Of a DNA stretch of 64,000 bases, positions 44,794-56,049 are shown in pieces. A model generated the notes under the pieces. The model was not told the origin of the DNA and did not search any database. It saw only the letters and a list, made by a program, of their open reading frames with translations. The stretch covers positions 8,087,916 through 8,151,915 of the forward strand of contig OY811981.1 of assembly GCA_963681505.1 (NCBI GenBank), in the 5' to 3' direction. Position 1 is the first letter of the stretch; each line of letters begins with the position of its first letter. The translations under genes and the position numbers were made by a program. This stretch comes from Eunapius fragilis. Its lineage: Eukaryota; Porifera; Demospongiae; Spongillida; Spongillidae.

Positions 44794-44897
44794 CTAAAAC
44801 TGTGGGAAGCTGGATAGCTCTCCTGTGTCTACCATATCTTGACCCCCCAGCTTGTAAGTCAATTTATATTTCATACGTATTTTGGTCTGGAGTGTGT

Positions 44898-44953
<56 letters not shown>

Positions 44954-45631
44954 ATGCAAAGGAATAAAAAGAAAATGTTATAGCAAACAAACAATCACAA
45001 ATGTAGGTATCTGATAGACTTAGTGCTTAATTGAGGGTACGTACCCTTAGTACCTACCCTCAATTAAGCACTAAGTCTATCAGGGACCATCAGTACCTAG
45101 CTCTCTAAATCGGTGTACAGCAATTTTCAATTTTATACAGTAGAATCAAACAACAACCTCTCTTCCTCCCCTTAATAACCAAACAACAACCTCTCTTCCT
45201 CCCCTTAATAACCAAACAACAACCTCTCTTCCTCCCCTTAATAACCTAACAACAACCTCTCTTCCTCCCCTTAATAACCAAACAACAACCTCTCTTCCTC
45301 CCCTTAATAACCTAACAACAACCTCTCTTCCTCCCCTTAATAACCTAACACATAACAATATCCCCAGGGTGGGCAACAAACAGCCTCACCTTTGTTGGAT
45401 TAGCCAGCAGGAGCACTTGTGTGATACTAGGAGGTGGGAGGATGGGATTGAAGGCAGCTAGGGATGTCCCAGAGGGAGGCTGCAGCTTCACACGCATCAC
45501 CTGTTTTGGGTACAAAACCAGGGACTTATATTTTCAAATGCATCAAAATTATTATTTTATGACAAGGTACATTATAATCAAACCATATGGGTACTTATCA
45601 AGGGTGATTATGCTTGGACGCTGTCCTAGAT

Positions 45632-45694
<63 letters not shown>

Positions 45695-46203
45695 TATAAC
45701 AATGCTCTCCACAATGACCCCCTTGCCCCACATTTCATTTGCGACCCCTTGCTCCAAATTTCATTTGTGATCCCTTGCTCCACATTTCATTTCATTTGTG
45801 ACCCCTTGCTCCAAATTTCATTTGTGACCCCTTGCTCCAAATTTCATTTATGACCCCTTGCCCCACATTTAATTTGTGACCCCCTTATTCCTACCACTGC
45901 CCAATGATATGACCACAAACAAGGGGGAGGGGGCAGGGGGGGGGTCACAATATACACAAAGAAGGCCAGAAGATGTGTATACGACCTGCTGGTAATACCA
46001 ACAAGGCTTGCACGATGAACGAGGGCACTTGCCTTCGGAACTGCAGCTTGGAACTCCACTCCGGTGATAGGGGACACATTTGTACTGATCACAGAGATGA
46101 CAGCCACAAGCACACCTGGTCTGGGCACATTCTGATATGTCCCCCACACAAGAAAGGAATTGTGTAATGTCAAACATATTCGTAGCAGGGCAGAGCGATG
46201 TCT

Positions 46204-46234
<31 letters not shown>

Positions 46235-47539
46235 TATCCTCTCTGTTACCCTTTGTCATGCATTACCTTGGCAAAGTGGAGGGTCACCGTGACGCTATCC
46301 TTGCTCATAACAGACACAGGAGGCAGAGAACCTGTAGCCAAGGAGAGATTTGATGGATAGGAAGACTACCGCATCACACACTCCGACCCCAGTGGTGTGC
46401 AGGTATCTCTTATATGTCATTACAAGAGATACATGCAAACAGTACATTAAAAGAGATACCTGCACACAGTACATTACAAGAGATACATGCACACAGTACA
46501 TTACAAGAGATACCTGCACACAGTACATTACAAGAGATACCTGCACACAGGACATTACAAGAGATACCTGCACACAGGACATTACAAGAGATACCTGCAC
46601 ACAGTACATTACAAGAGACACCTGCACACAGTACATTACAAGAGATACCTGCACACAGGACATTACAAGAGATACCTGCACACAGGACATTACAAGAGAT
46701 ACCTGCACACAGTACATTACAAGAGACACCTGCACACAGGACATTACAAGAGATACCTGCACACAGGACATTACAAGAGATACATGCACACAGGACATTA
46801 CAAGAGATACATGCACACAGGACATTACAAGAGATACCTGCACACAGTACATTACAAGAGATACCTGCACACAGTACATTACAAAAGCCACAGGTACCTT
46901 GCACATATCTGCATGCAGTTGACATTATGCTTCCACTGACCTGGTTGTATCGTATCCAGTGGAACAAAGACGTCATTCAGAACAGCCAAAGGGTCTGGTC
47001 CACCCGACGGAGGCACTGCAGTCATACCTTGCAGGGGTACAGTGCCTGGGGGGGTGGGGGTGGGAATGGGGGTGGGGGAGGTAGAAACAATGCCCCCAGC
47101 TGGCTGAGAGGATCCGGTTGAGGAGACGCCCAACAGTCCCAAACCAGTACCAAGATTCACTGGACCCGCACCGAGACTTGGAGTGGGCCCACTAGGTACA
47201 GCCGCGGGGAGCATCCCTCCCATGGGTGATGCCGTTCCAAAACTTGGCCTCATTGGCGAAGACATCATCCCATAGCCGGCACTCATGGGCAGTCCCATTC
47301 CAAAACCACCGCTGCCAACCATAGGCATGGGCATGGGGTATCCGTGAGATGGCGGAGGGATGGTGATGAAGGGCAGTGCTGAGGTGGGGGCCCCAGCGGA
47401 GAAAGGGAGTTGGGTAGTGGCAGGAGGAGGGAGGAGGGGAACTGAAGACTGTAGGGAAGAAGAACCAATGGAACCATTCATGCATGACATAGCATATCGA
47501 CACCAACACCACACAAATAAACACACGTACATACATACA

Positions 47540-47570
<31 letters not shown>

Positions 47571-47689
47571 TTATACATATATACATACATACATACATAC
47601 ATACATACATACATACACACACATACATACATGCACACCCACCCACAAATGCATATAACTCGCATATGAAAACACCCACATGTACAGTG

Positions 47690-47758
<69 letters not shown>

Positions 47759-50700
47759 CACATACACACACACACACACACACGTGCACAGCAGTGTGTA
47801 CCATGTTTTGGGCAGGTCTTGGGGCATTCAGCTCTGGACACCAAATGAACAAGTGAACATCAAAAGGGGCGGGTTGACTCTCATAGTTACCTACCTCCTC
47901 CAAATATTCCTAGTTCTGCCAACAGCAGTTCATCAGACAAGTTTCCACTGGCTTCTCCCTGGCCACTGGTGCTGGGTGGAGGGCCCAGGTTTAGACCCGC
48001 CAAGTCGATCAGTATGTCCGCCCCACCTGCGCCAGGGTCTGCCAAGGGGGCCCCCCCGGTAGGTTCACCTGATGATGGTGGGACAACACCTCCGGTCGCG
48101 CCAGCGGTGGTGCTCGGAGGGGGCGTCTCAATGCCCATGGCTTTCTTGTAAGAGTCAATCACACGTATGAGGTCGTCGTTAGTCTGCAGGATTTCAGTCA
48201 TGCCTTCCTCGTTCTGTTTAATTTCACTGGCCATTTTGAACAATTCTGCTTTTTTGTTCTCCAACGATGAGTAGAGTTCCTAGGCAAAAAAGATGAATAA
48301 CAATATATGCATATGTAACTGATATTGAGTGGTACTGATGTAATCTGATTTTGAGTGGTACTGTAGTTCCACTAACAATTCGTTTTTTTAATTCTCATGA
48401 ACTTAGCGAAATTAAGGTTAAGGCAACTCATTTCCATAGGTCATTTTGGACTTAACTACCTATGAAAATAACGAGTTGCCATAACCTTAATTTTGCTAAA
48501 TTCTTGAGAAAAATGACATTAAAAAAAAAAGTGAGTTGTTACAAGAACTGTAGTACAGAATGAGAATATTAGCTACATGATAGGCAAGCTTATGGCCATT
48601 GGTACACCCACAGTGAAAATAACAGTCCACCACATAACAAAATCCCCACTGGTAAGCATTTCCCGGGAGTACAGACAGGATGTGAAGAAATTAGATGCTG
48701 GACAAAGCCCCAATGATACCATGTGAAAAGTATTCAATATTATGGGCTGGGGGCACACAACATGTAGTACGTCTGCAGCAACACAAGTCACTCCATGACA
48801 CCCTCAACATACCTGCATCAATGCCTTCTCTCCCTCTGCTGAGGAGTCAGGCTTGTAGTGAGCCAGAAGCTCTGTAAGGAGCTTAATGTTATTCTGAATG
48901 GTCTCCAACTCATCGAGCCTCTTCTTAAGTTTCTCCATTCTCTTTTCATCCTGTGTGTGGGAGTTCAGTGATATGTATGTGTGGAGTATTGGTGGATGTG
49001 TGGTCACAGAGGGTATGAGTAATGTGCATGAGGAGGAGAAAGGGGAGAGGAGACGGGGGAGAGAGGGGGGAGGAGGGATAGTAGGGACTGGACATTTTGG
49101 TGCACATGTGTGCATATGCCTCGAAGCGATTGGCCAACTCACCCTCCTGACCATATCCCTGATCAATCTATTAGCAGCCCTGAGATCATCTGGGTTCTTG
49201 CTGGACAGCAGTCTTTGAAGTATCTGGAACAAGTCACCCATCAGCACTCGTTACAAAATGCACTCAAGAGCCATAGAACACACCACCATCCCTACACACA
49301 CCACAACATCACAAAACAGACCCTTATCCTTAATCATAGATTGACAGCGCGTGACTTAAGTCAAATGACTTATGTCAAATGACTTATGTCAAAGCAGGGA
49401 GCAGTTGTCTAGTAAAGCATATTGCAGATGCTGCATTGTAAATATTGCGCCTTGCATACACATTCTGCTGCTCACTTTCCACGTGTATAGATTCACTGAT
49501 TTTTGTAGCTGTCCTATCAGTTTACTTAATCCACCACGTGAAGGTAGCTATAAGCCTTTAAAAGGCCACATGAAGATATGAAAACATCCAAATTGAAAAG
49601 AAGTACCTGTCATCATCAGACATGTCTGCACCACACTACTGAGATCACAGGTACATGTAAACAGACGCATGCACACCCACCCATACAGGATGTCACTGAC
49701 ACATGCACACCCACCCACACAGGATGCCCAGCCTTATGTGTAGGCACGACTGTGCGGGTCCAAGCCAATGTTGACGCACGTGTTCTGTGTGCATGCACTG
49801 CAAACCAAATCACGTATGAACTGTGTGGGCTACAGTCCTTTGTTCATTATACATGTGAACAGCTGCAATGTGCAAGTAGTCACCGATCAATTACTGAGAC
49901 TGATATTTGCATAGAATAAAATATTAATACATTGAATATTAATTAGCTCAGTCAGAATTCATGAAATTATGTTAATTATCCTTACAATGGCCTTCTACTA
50001 GTCCTGTTTCTCTCTCCTTTTCTCCCTCCCTCTCTCTCTCTCTCTCACATGTGTGGACCCACACTACACATTTACCTGTGACTGTTTGGGGTCTTCTATC
50101 AAAGCAATCTTGGGCTTTGAAGGCTTAATATCCAAGGTCTTATCAACAGTACCGTCTTCTTCTTCCGATATCAAACCTGGTGACATGGGAAATCACATGT
50201 CTGTCACACGACAACAGTAGTGATGAATGCATCTCTTTTTCTCTTCCACATTGTGTGGTCATGGACACGATGTATTTTAACCTGTACTGCTGCACCACCC
50301 ACCCCAACCACACCACCCCAAGGGTCACAGGTTGTCACCAGCAAGTTGCACAAGCCCCATATATATGTCCCACAGTTAGTTTAAGGTACCTTCGCTTTTC
50401 AACATTTCGAATGCTTCCGCTATTTTTGTCTCTTGTGGAAGTCCAACCTTCCAACTTCTGAGCAACTGCCTGATCCTGGCTTTCACGGTTTCAGAAGTCT
50501 GCTCGCTGAGATACTAGGTAAAAGGAGCAGCCCATGGTGACATCGAACGCAACTAATTATTAATCAAACCTCACCTTTGGTGAGAGCATTTTTATTACTT
50601 CGTTCAGGAAACGGAACTTGCCGAGCTCCTGGTGGAACCTTTGTCCACAGTTCTTCACACACGCTTCCAGCACAGCCAGTGCTAGTAGCGCTACTCTCTC

Positions 50701-51155
50701 GTTCTCATGTCTCATCTTGGGGACGATAAGCTTGAGTGAATAGAGAGGCCTTCGGAAATTGATGGAGGACGGGGTGGTAATAAGACATTGTCAAATATAT
50801 ATATATAATATATACTCCGGTTACGGTTCAATGCGAGCCCGCCCTGAACAAAAGTACAATGCCCCACCTCCCAGTTGCTAGTGCGAGGAACGCTCCACGT
50901 AGGGACATCATTACGTTATGAATCGTTCCACCCGTGCGGAGCGCCCGTTCTTACCCCTCTGGTTCTCCGTTGACTTTGTCGCAAAAAGCCATTATAAATT
51001 CCCAGTCTTCATACGTGTTCTTGGGGTTGGTGGCCTTCTCTGTAATTCGGAAGCAAGAGGCATCGCTTAGATACGATCTCTGTATTATCAGCCCCGCTTA
51101 AACTGTGAACTTGGGTGCTCAACTTACCTAAAAGCGCTTCCAAAGAATCGTCCAT
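44794..51155 (-). CDS. GGA: GGA, Golgi-localised gamma-ear-containing ARF-binding clathrin adaptor
   Basis: Minus-strand multi-exon gene. The start is ATG 51155 (MDDSLEALL), the stop at 44794. Domain order is complete. VHS: EKATNPKNTYEDWEFIMAFC (about 51045), ALAVLEACVKNCGQRFHQEL and GKFRFLNEVIKMLSPK (about 50690-50575), and a SWKVGLPQETKIAEAFEML block. GAT: LSSKNPDDLRAANRLIRDMV (about 49190), EKRMEKLKKRLDELETIQNN, then MTEILQTNDDLIRVIDSYKK (about 48180). Hinge: Gly/Pro/Met-rich, about 48.1-46.9 kb, with an acidic-leucine-like DELLLAELGIF. GAE ear: VFVPLDTIQPG, MSKDSVTVTLHFAK, VEFQAAVPKA, NPTK, then MKYKLTYKLGGQDMVDTG. GGA proteins sort acidic-dileucine cargo, such as mannose-6-phosphate receptors, from the trans-Golgi to endosomes under ARF control. 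The gene carries at least five tandem-repeat arrays and two foldback elements in its introns. Confidence 0.95.
44892..44952. repeat. (GT)n microsatellite
   Basis: About 29 GT units directly upstream of the acceptor of the last GGA exon (CACACACACTCCAG on the coding strand). Confidence 0.92.
45011..45083. mobile_element. short perfect inverted repeat (73 bp)
   Basis: Two 29-bp arms, CTGATAGACTTAGTGCTTAA and onward, are perfect reverse complements with a 15-base loop. It lies in the last GGA intron. This is a miniature foldback element or a recent inverted duplication; no target duplication is evident. Confidence 0.75.
45148..45352. repeat. 33-bp minisatellite
   Basis: Six to seven copies of CCTCTCTTCCTCCCCTTAAT then AACCAAACAACAA (variant AACCTAACAACAA) in the last GGA intron. 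The period is a multiple of three, so an open frame crosses it on the minus strand, but it is not coding. Confidence 0.92.
45634..45692. repeat. (CA)n microsatellite
   Basis: About 28 CA units in a GGA intron, next to the 26-bp minisatellite. Confidence 0.93.
45717..45885. repeat. 26-bp minisatellite
   Basis: About six variant copies of GACCCCTTGCTCCAAATTTC then ATTTGT in a GGA intron. Confidence 0.88.
46410..46885. repeat. 27-bp minisatellite
   Basis: About 17 copies of TACATTACAAGAGATACCTG then CACACAG in a GGA intron. Because 27 is a multiple of three, open frames run through it on both strands; they are artefacts. On the GGA strand every unit presents GCAGGTATCT, a consensus-like 5' splice site. 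Confidence 0.93.
47527..47640. repeat. (ACAT)n tetranucleotide microsatellite
   Basis: Long ACATACATACAT array with short interruptions, in a GGA intron. Confidence 0.93.
47699..47785. repeat. (CA)n microsatellite
   Basis: About 40 CA units in a GGA intron. Confidence 0.93.
48354..48558. mobile_element. imperfect foldback element (about 200 bp) in a GGA intron
   Basis: Left arm: TACTGTAGTTCC..TTTTTTTA..CTTAGCGAAATTAAGGTTA..GGCAACTCATT..CCATAGGT. The right arm (48456-48558) is its imperfect complement, covering CCTATGAAAATAACGAGTTG, CCATAACCTTAATTTTGCTA and AACTGTAGTA. Mismatches along the stem suggest an older MITE or foldback insertion. Confidence 0.7.
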
Positions 51156-51233
51156 TTTTTTGTGTTCCGCTTTTAACAGTCACGAGACTATTTTTAATAT
51201 CCGAAGTGTTCAATTAAGTGACGTAACCACCTC
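51156..51233. promoter_or_regulatory. GGA/INTS15 compact bidirectional promoter
   Basis: The GGA start codon (minus, 51155) and the candidate INTS15 start (plus, 51234) are under 80 bp apart and divergent. No specific factor site could be named. Confidence 0.5.
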
Positions 51234-51538
51234 ATGTGGCAACAGAGGGATCACTCAGCTCGTGGTCGAGGCGCTTGGCAGGGTCATCGTTCGCCGAGGG
51301 GTCGTCACATTAAACCAGTTAGACCAACTTCTGCAGGTACTTGGCTTAGGGTTGCTTCTGATCCTACATACCACGTACTGATGAACTATGAATAACTATT
51401 TAATTCTTATCATCATCAATATTAATCTTCCAAAAAAAATGCATCATGCTAACGCGCACACACACACACACACACACACAACACACACACAACACACACA
51501 CCATGCATGCACACACCACACACACACACACCATGCAT

Positions 51539-51579
<41 letters not shown>

Positions 51580-51598
51580 CACACACCATGCATGCACA

Positions 51599-51639
<41 letters not shown>

Positions 51640-54355
51640 ACAGACGTTTCCTCGACGTTGCAACAGCCACTGCAGCAAACAGCTGAACTGAATGCCAAAA
51701 CACCCCTCCTGGAGTTGCAACACAAAATCAAGAGTCTTGGCTTCCCCCAGTCATGCAGCTGTGTCCTGGGGTTATTAGACAAGTAAGAACACAGCAATCA
51801 TCAGCAGGGTCCCCAGCAATGGGCCCCATTTCATGCATCCAGGTACTTTAAGGCGACCATTGCGGGGGATATCACTACCAAGAACTCCCTGCCAAATCGA
51901 GAATCCCTCCTCTTCCTTGTCAAAACGTTTGTCCTGTGCCTTCCACAGGGGAAGAAGCAGCACAGGGATGAGGCAGCGCTCTCCCCGCTGCAAGAGCTCC
52001 AACTGTTAGAGGAGCTGCACACTGCTCTGGACGGGAAGGAGGCAATTGAACATTGCTACTGCATCTTCGATGCTCTGTTTGGGAGAAGTGGCTGCAGTGG
52101 GGATGGGGAGGAGGAAGAGGTAGGTCAGTGGGGATGGGGAGGAGGAAGAAGTAGGTCAATGGGATGGGGAGGAGGAAGAGGTAGGTCAGTGGGATGGGGA
52201 GGAGGAAAAGGTAGGTCAGTGGGATGGGAGGAGGAAGGGGTAGGTCAGTGGGGTGGGGAGGAGGAAGGGGTAGGTCAATGGGATGGAGCTGAAGTATAGT
52301 GGGATAAGGGTAGGATCCCTAATGGGGAGGTGTGATGGTTGCATTCGCATGGATCCTTGTCACAGGTCCAAGCGGATGACCTCAGCAGTGGTGGCCGGCA
52401 TAAGGTCCTGTACAAGCTTCTCTCCCTCTCCGTGAGTATAGAGAGCTGTTCCATCCTCTCCTGCTTAGCAGTGTGGATGAAGGTATGTCTTTCTGTTCCA
52501 CTGCATTTTACTTTGGAGAGGCAAGAGAGGGAGGAAGGGGGAGAGAGAGAGGGAGGGGGAAGAGAGGTGAGAGGGGGGAGAGAGGAGAGAGAGGAATGAG
52601 AGAGGAAGGGAGAGAGGAGAGAGGGGGAGAGGCAGGAGGGGGAGAGAGGAGAGGGAGGGAGGAGAGAGGAAGGGAGAGAGGAGAGAGGGGGAGAGGCAGA
52701 AGGGGGAGAGAGGAGAGGGAGGGAGGAGAGAGGAAGGGAGAGAGGAGAGAGGGGGAGAGGCAGGAGGGGGAGAGAGGAGAGGGAGGAAGGAGAGGGGAGG
52801 AGGCACCTCATAAATGGGTACCTAGTTTTATTATTTCCCCCTCCCCCTTCAGAACCACCCGAGGGGGGCTATCCATCTTGCACTGGCACTGTACGAAGAC
52901 TTCTGTGTCATGCTACCCAACGCTGGGGACCCCCTCTTTCGTCTTGCAGCGGTGTCCCCACACGTTGCGTATTACCTCACTCAAGCCTTCACCACTCTGC
53001 ATCCCTTCTACAGAGGCAGGGGTGAGCTGGTGCAAAGGGTTGAGGGAGGGGGGAGGGGGGGGGGGGATGGATGGCTGTGGCTTAGTGTGCCCTCCAGAGC
53101 TTATTTTGGTTAATAAAATTGTGTGTATGTGTGTGCATGTGTGTGTGTAAGACCTACAACTGACCTGTTAAGTGCAGCACATTGTGATATGGTGTTGATG
53201 CTGGTTTGTCTAAATGGCTCCTTTTTTAATGGTCCTTCAACCTGTTGTGCATGTAGGGATGGGCAGTAATGGCATATGAAGTGAGTGTTAACCCCACCCA
53301 CCCCTTTCCAGCGTCCTCACATTGTATATACTGTTTAAAGATTTTGGGACGCCCAATTCCACACTCCAACTTGCTGTGCTGTTTTTCATTGAGAAGAACA
53401 ACAGCATTCAAAAACTCTAAACCCACATCATTTGACAGACAAACCCTTTAAATATATCCCTTGTGTGAAGGAGGCACACAACCATTCACAGAGATGTGGA
53501 CACCACTCAATGATGCCTCCCATCTTCAGTGAAAAATGTCACTTCCTTCTCTTTTAATCTCCCCTTCCCCCCCCCCCCCCCCCCCCCCAGAGGGTTCCTT
53601 CACTGGGATGCCCACCGTTCAGCCCCACCCCCCAATACGACTGGTCCAGCTGATAGCCCACTGGGTAGAGACCAAGCCCGAATTCCTCTACCAGCAGCAA
53701 GCCATAGAAGGGCTCTCCAACCTCCCCCTGATGTACTCCCAGGCCGTCCAGTCCTCCATACCGACCTCCAAGTCCTCCCCCCTCGCAGGGCTGGCACACT
53801 GGTGCATGCTTGCCCCGCTGGCATCCCTTGCCGACCTATACCACCGGGGGGGTCCCGCGGAGGAAGGGGCATCATCCCCGGGGGGCGAGCGGCCAGTCCA
53901 AGCGCCACCCGGTGACGCCCGCGACGTCAACTTGGACCAGTTGGTGGCGGGGCTCCACGTGAGGCTGCTCTCCGTCATGCTCTCACATTCGAAGATGCTC
54001 GCCAACTGGGCGTTCACCACGGGGGACCTGTGCGTCATGGTGAGCGGGATTGTGGGGTATGGGAGGCAGCAGGTGGCCGGTGGTCAGGAGGGTGTCCAGC
54101 CCGGGGGAGAGCTGCCGGTGGCAAAGATGGACGAGTGTGTGGAAAGGCTGGCCCAGTTTCTCCAGATAGCGCACACCACGGGGGTCCTCGTGGTGAAGGC
54201 AGGTAAGGTGTACCTGTGGGTGCTGTTGGGAGGGGGGGGGGGGGACTGTTGTAATGTTGTGTCCTTTACCTGCAGAGGAGCTGTCCCAGATCACTTCATC
54301 TCTGCCTTCGAACAGACTGCTCAGTCTATTTATTGAGAGGCACAAGCAGACGTGA
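51234..54355 (+). CDS. INTS15: INTS15 (C7orf26 homolog), Integrator complex subunit 15
   Basis: Plus-strand gene with exons near 51234-51336, 51649-51780, 51841-52119, 52366-52482, 52853-53021, 53591-54202 and 54276-54355. Matches to human C7orf26/INTS15: CVLGLLDKYFKATI, AALSPLQELQLLEELHTAL, VSIESCSILSCLAVWMK, GAIHLALALYEDFCVMLPN, IRLVQLIAHWVETKPEFL, SPLAGLAHWCMLAPLASL, LVAGLHVRLLSVMLSHSKML, MDECVERLAQFLQIAHTTGV and LPSNRLLSLFIERHKQT. INTS15 bridges the INTS10/13/14 module of Integrator, which cleaves snRNA 3' ends and terminates paused transcription. The start is uncertain: ATG 51234 keeps frame with an acceptor at 51648 but gives an Arg-rich N-terminus. Another frame of exon 1 (EALGRVIVRRGVVTLNQLDQ) looks more protein-like but lacks a nearby ATG. 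A donor-containing minisatellite follows exon 3. Confidence 0.85.
51457..51643. repeat. compound (CA)n with CCATGCATGCACACA units
   Basis: CA arrays separated by repeated CACCATGCATGCACACAC blocks in INTS15 intron 1, reaching to the acceptor ACGCACAACAG. Confidence 0.92.
52099..52279. repeat. 30-bp minisatellite containing the INTS15 exon 3 splice donor
   Basis: The unit is GGGATGGGGAGGAGGAAGAG then GTAGGTCAGT. Its first copy spans the end of INTS15 exon 3 (codons for GDGEEEE) and the donor GTAGGT at 52120. Four to five further copies follow in the intron, each with GTAGGT. Confidence 0.9.
52514..52800. repeat. polypurine GGGAGAGAGGAGA minisatellite
   Basis: About 290 bp of A/G-rich sequence. 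A higher-order unit of about 67 bp contains GGGGGAGAGGCAGGAGGGGG. In an INTS15 intron. Confidence 0.9.
53568..53589. repeat. poly-C tract serving as polypyrimidine tract
   Basis: Run of about 20 C directly followed by the AG acceptor of the largest INTS15 exon. Confidence 0.85.
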
Positions 54356-54655
54356 CAAATTGTTTTATCAAAACGTTAGAAATGAATATGTGGGGTCATT
54401 GCATTAGGACAAGGTAGTCAATTGCATCTTGTACACAAGTTGCTCATCCATACCACACTTTGTACAACACAGGCATGGTTTATTATCACAGAACAGTACA
54501 CAGAAGTCAGAGTGATCCGAGAGGTATATCCCTTCTCTTTGGATTGATTATCCATTATTTTTTTAAACAATGATTAGCTATATGTCTTTAAAAAAATCAT
54601 AAGGGAGGTAGATTTATTATTTAAAAAAAAAAAACTAACATGATTATTGTACCAG

Positions 54656-54703
<48 letters not shown>

Positions 54704-55400
54704 TTATGGCTCATGTTGCACTACTCGAGGGAACAATGTTCTCTGTCCTTTCGGTCCACAGTGTGAGCTCCTTGTCAGTAACAAATCGTTTGGCAGCACC
54801 ACAAGTGAGGCAGGTGACTACTTCATGTTTCTGGCGATGAGCTGGAGGATTTTTTTTTTTTTAAAACAAAACACAAGAAACCAAAAAAAAAAAAAAAGGG
54901 TTAGAAATGGACCCCACTATGGCTGATAATAAACCTTGCAGTCTGTAAGTGCACGTGATTCCTGGGATCAGAAGGGAATCGCAACCTTTGCACAATGTCC
55001 TCTTAATACTTGGATCCCTGTGGGAGAAATAAAATGTATGAAACTGTTATATAACCACTATAACTGGCTAACATTCTTAAAACCAGACGCTTTGAAATAC
55101 TTTTCATTGTATGTATGTAGAACCTGCACAGTTGAGGTTGTCCAGGATTCGAATACAAAGAGGTCAGGGCTGCCTACATTTGAAGGATCGGAGTATTATC
55201 CTCAAAACGGTACAACTGCGGTTCGGGGCCCAGGGAGCACCTGATAAAGGTAGTTCATCCTCTGAAATGCCTCCTTGTTTGGAATCCCACCCTTGTCGCC
55301 AGATTTTTGTTTAGATTTACCCATCTCGGCTGCGCGACAAATAGAAATTCGTTGCGCACGCGCCAACACATAGCGTAAAGCTTAGTATATTTCAAAATCC
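54356..55400. other. intergenic INTS15-COX10
   Basis: Contains a (GT)n array at 54659-54699 and two poly-A/T runs near 54849 and 54883. No gene recognised. Confidence 0.5.
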
Positions 55401-55987
55401 ATGTTTCTTTGCGGTAAGTGTTTTGCTTTCTTGGGCTGAGTCAGCTCTACACTTTGAGATGTTCTGCTGGCTTTTCATATGTGTTTGGGGAAAAAAAAAA
55501 AAAACGAAATAGAAGCTGCAACATGTATTTAACCGTACGAATATCGTCTTTATATTTGCAGCATCTTGCCAGCGGCGTTTTTGCTGCACCTTGGTAAAAT
55601 TTGGATGCCAATGGCGGTGGCAAAATAGAAAATTCAACACACACACCGCTCTGTTCTACCGCCCGAAGCTGAACGAACGCGAGGAACGTTTGGAGGGTGT
55701 GAATTTTGACCTCGAGGTAGGTTATGGATGTACTGTAAGGAGGACCTGTTTTGTAACTTCACTGGGTTTTACCTTGTAGAAAAATCCCCCTCGTGAAACT
55801 ATAGTTAGGATAGAAGACGAAGATGCTATCAAGGAGCGGTATCAGACTCAGCTGCAGGTGGAAGAATGGAGGGAACAGAAGCTCTCACTGAGGCAGTTAC
55901 CAGACATTTATTTGAAGTTATCAAAGTCAAGTCTTACAGGTTAGGAGCCTAAATATTCCATTAGAGCCTGTTACAATTATGTGTGTA

Positions 55988-56049
<62 letters not shown>

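Noticed and set aside
45146-45379. Repetitive open frame LLRGGREVVV
   Set aside because: Product of the 33-bp intronic minisatellite, not a protein gene.
46410-46885. CRISPR-like array appearance (regular 27-bp units)
   Set aside because: Units are directly abutting with no unique spacers, in a eukaryotic intron; this is a minisatellite.
46295-47121. Open frames on both strands through the GGA intron, with repeated CVQVSLVMS or HSTLQEIPA patterns
   Set aside because: The 27-bp minisatellite period is divisible by three, so frames stay open; the tract lies inside a GGA intron.
49360-49395. GACTTATGTCAAAT short tandem near 49370
   Set aside because: Only two to three units; too short to call as a meaningful repeat.
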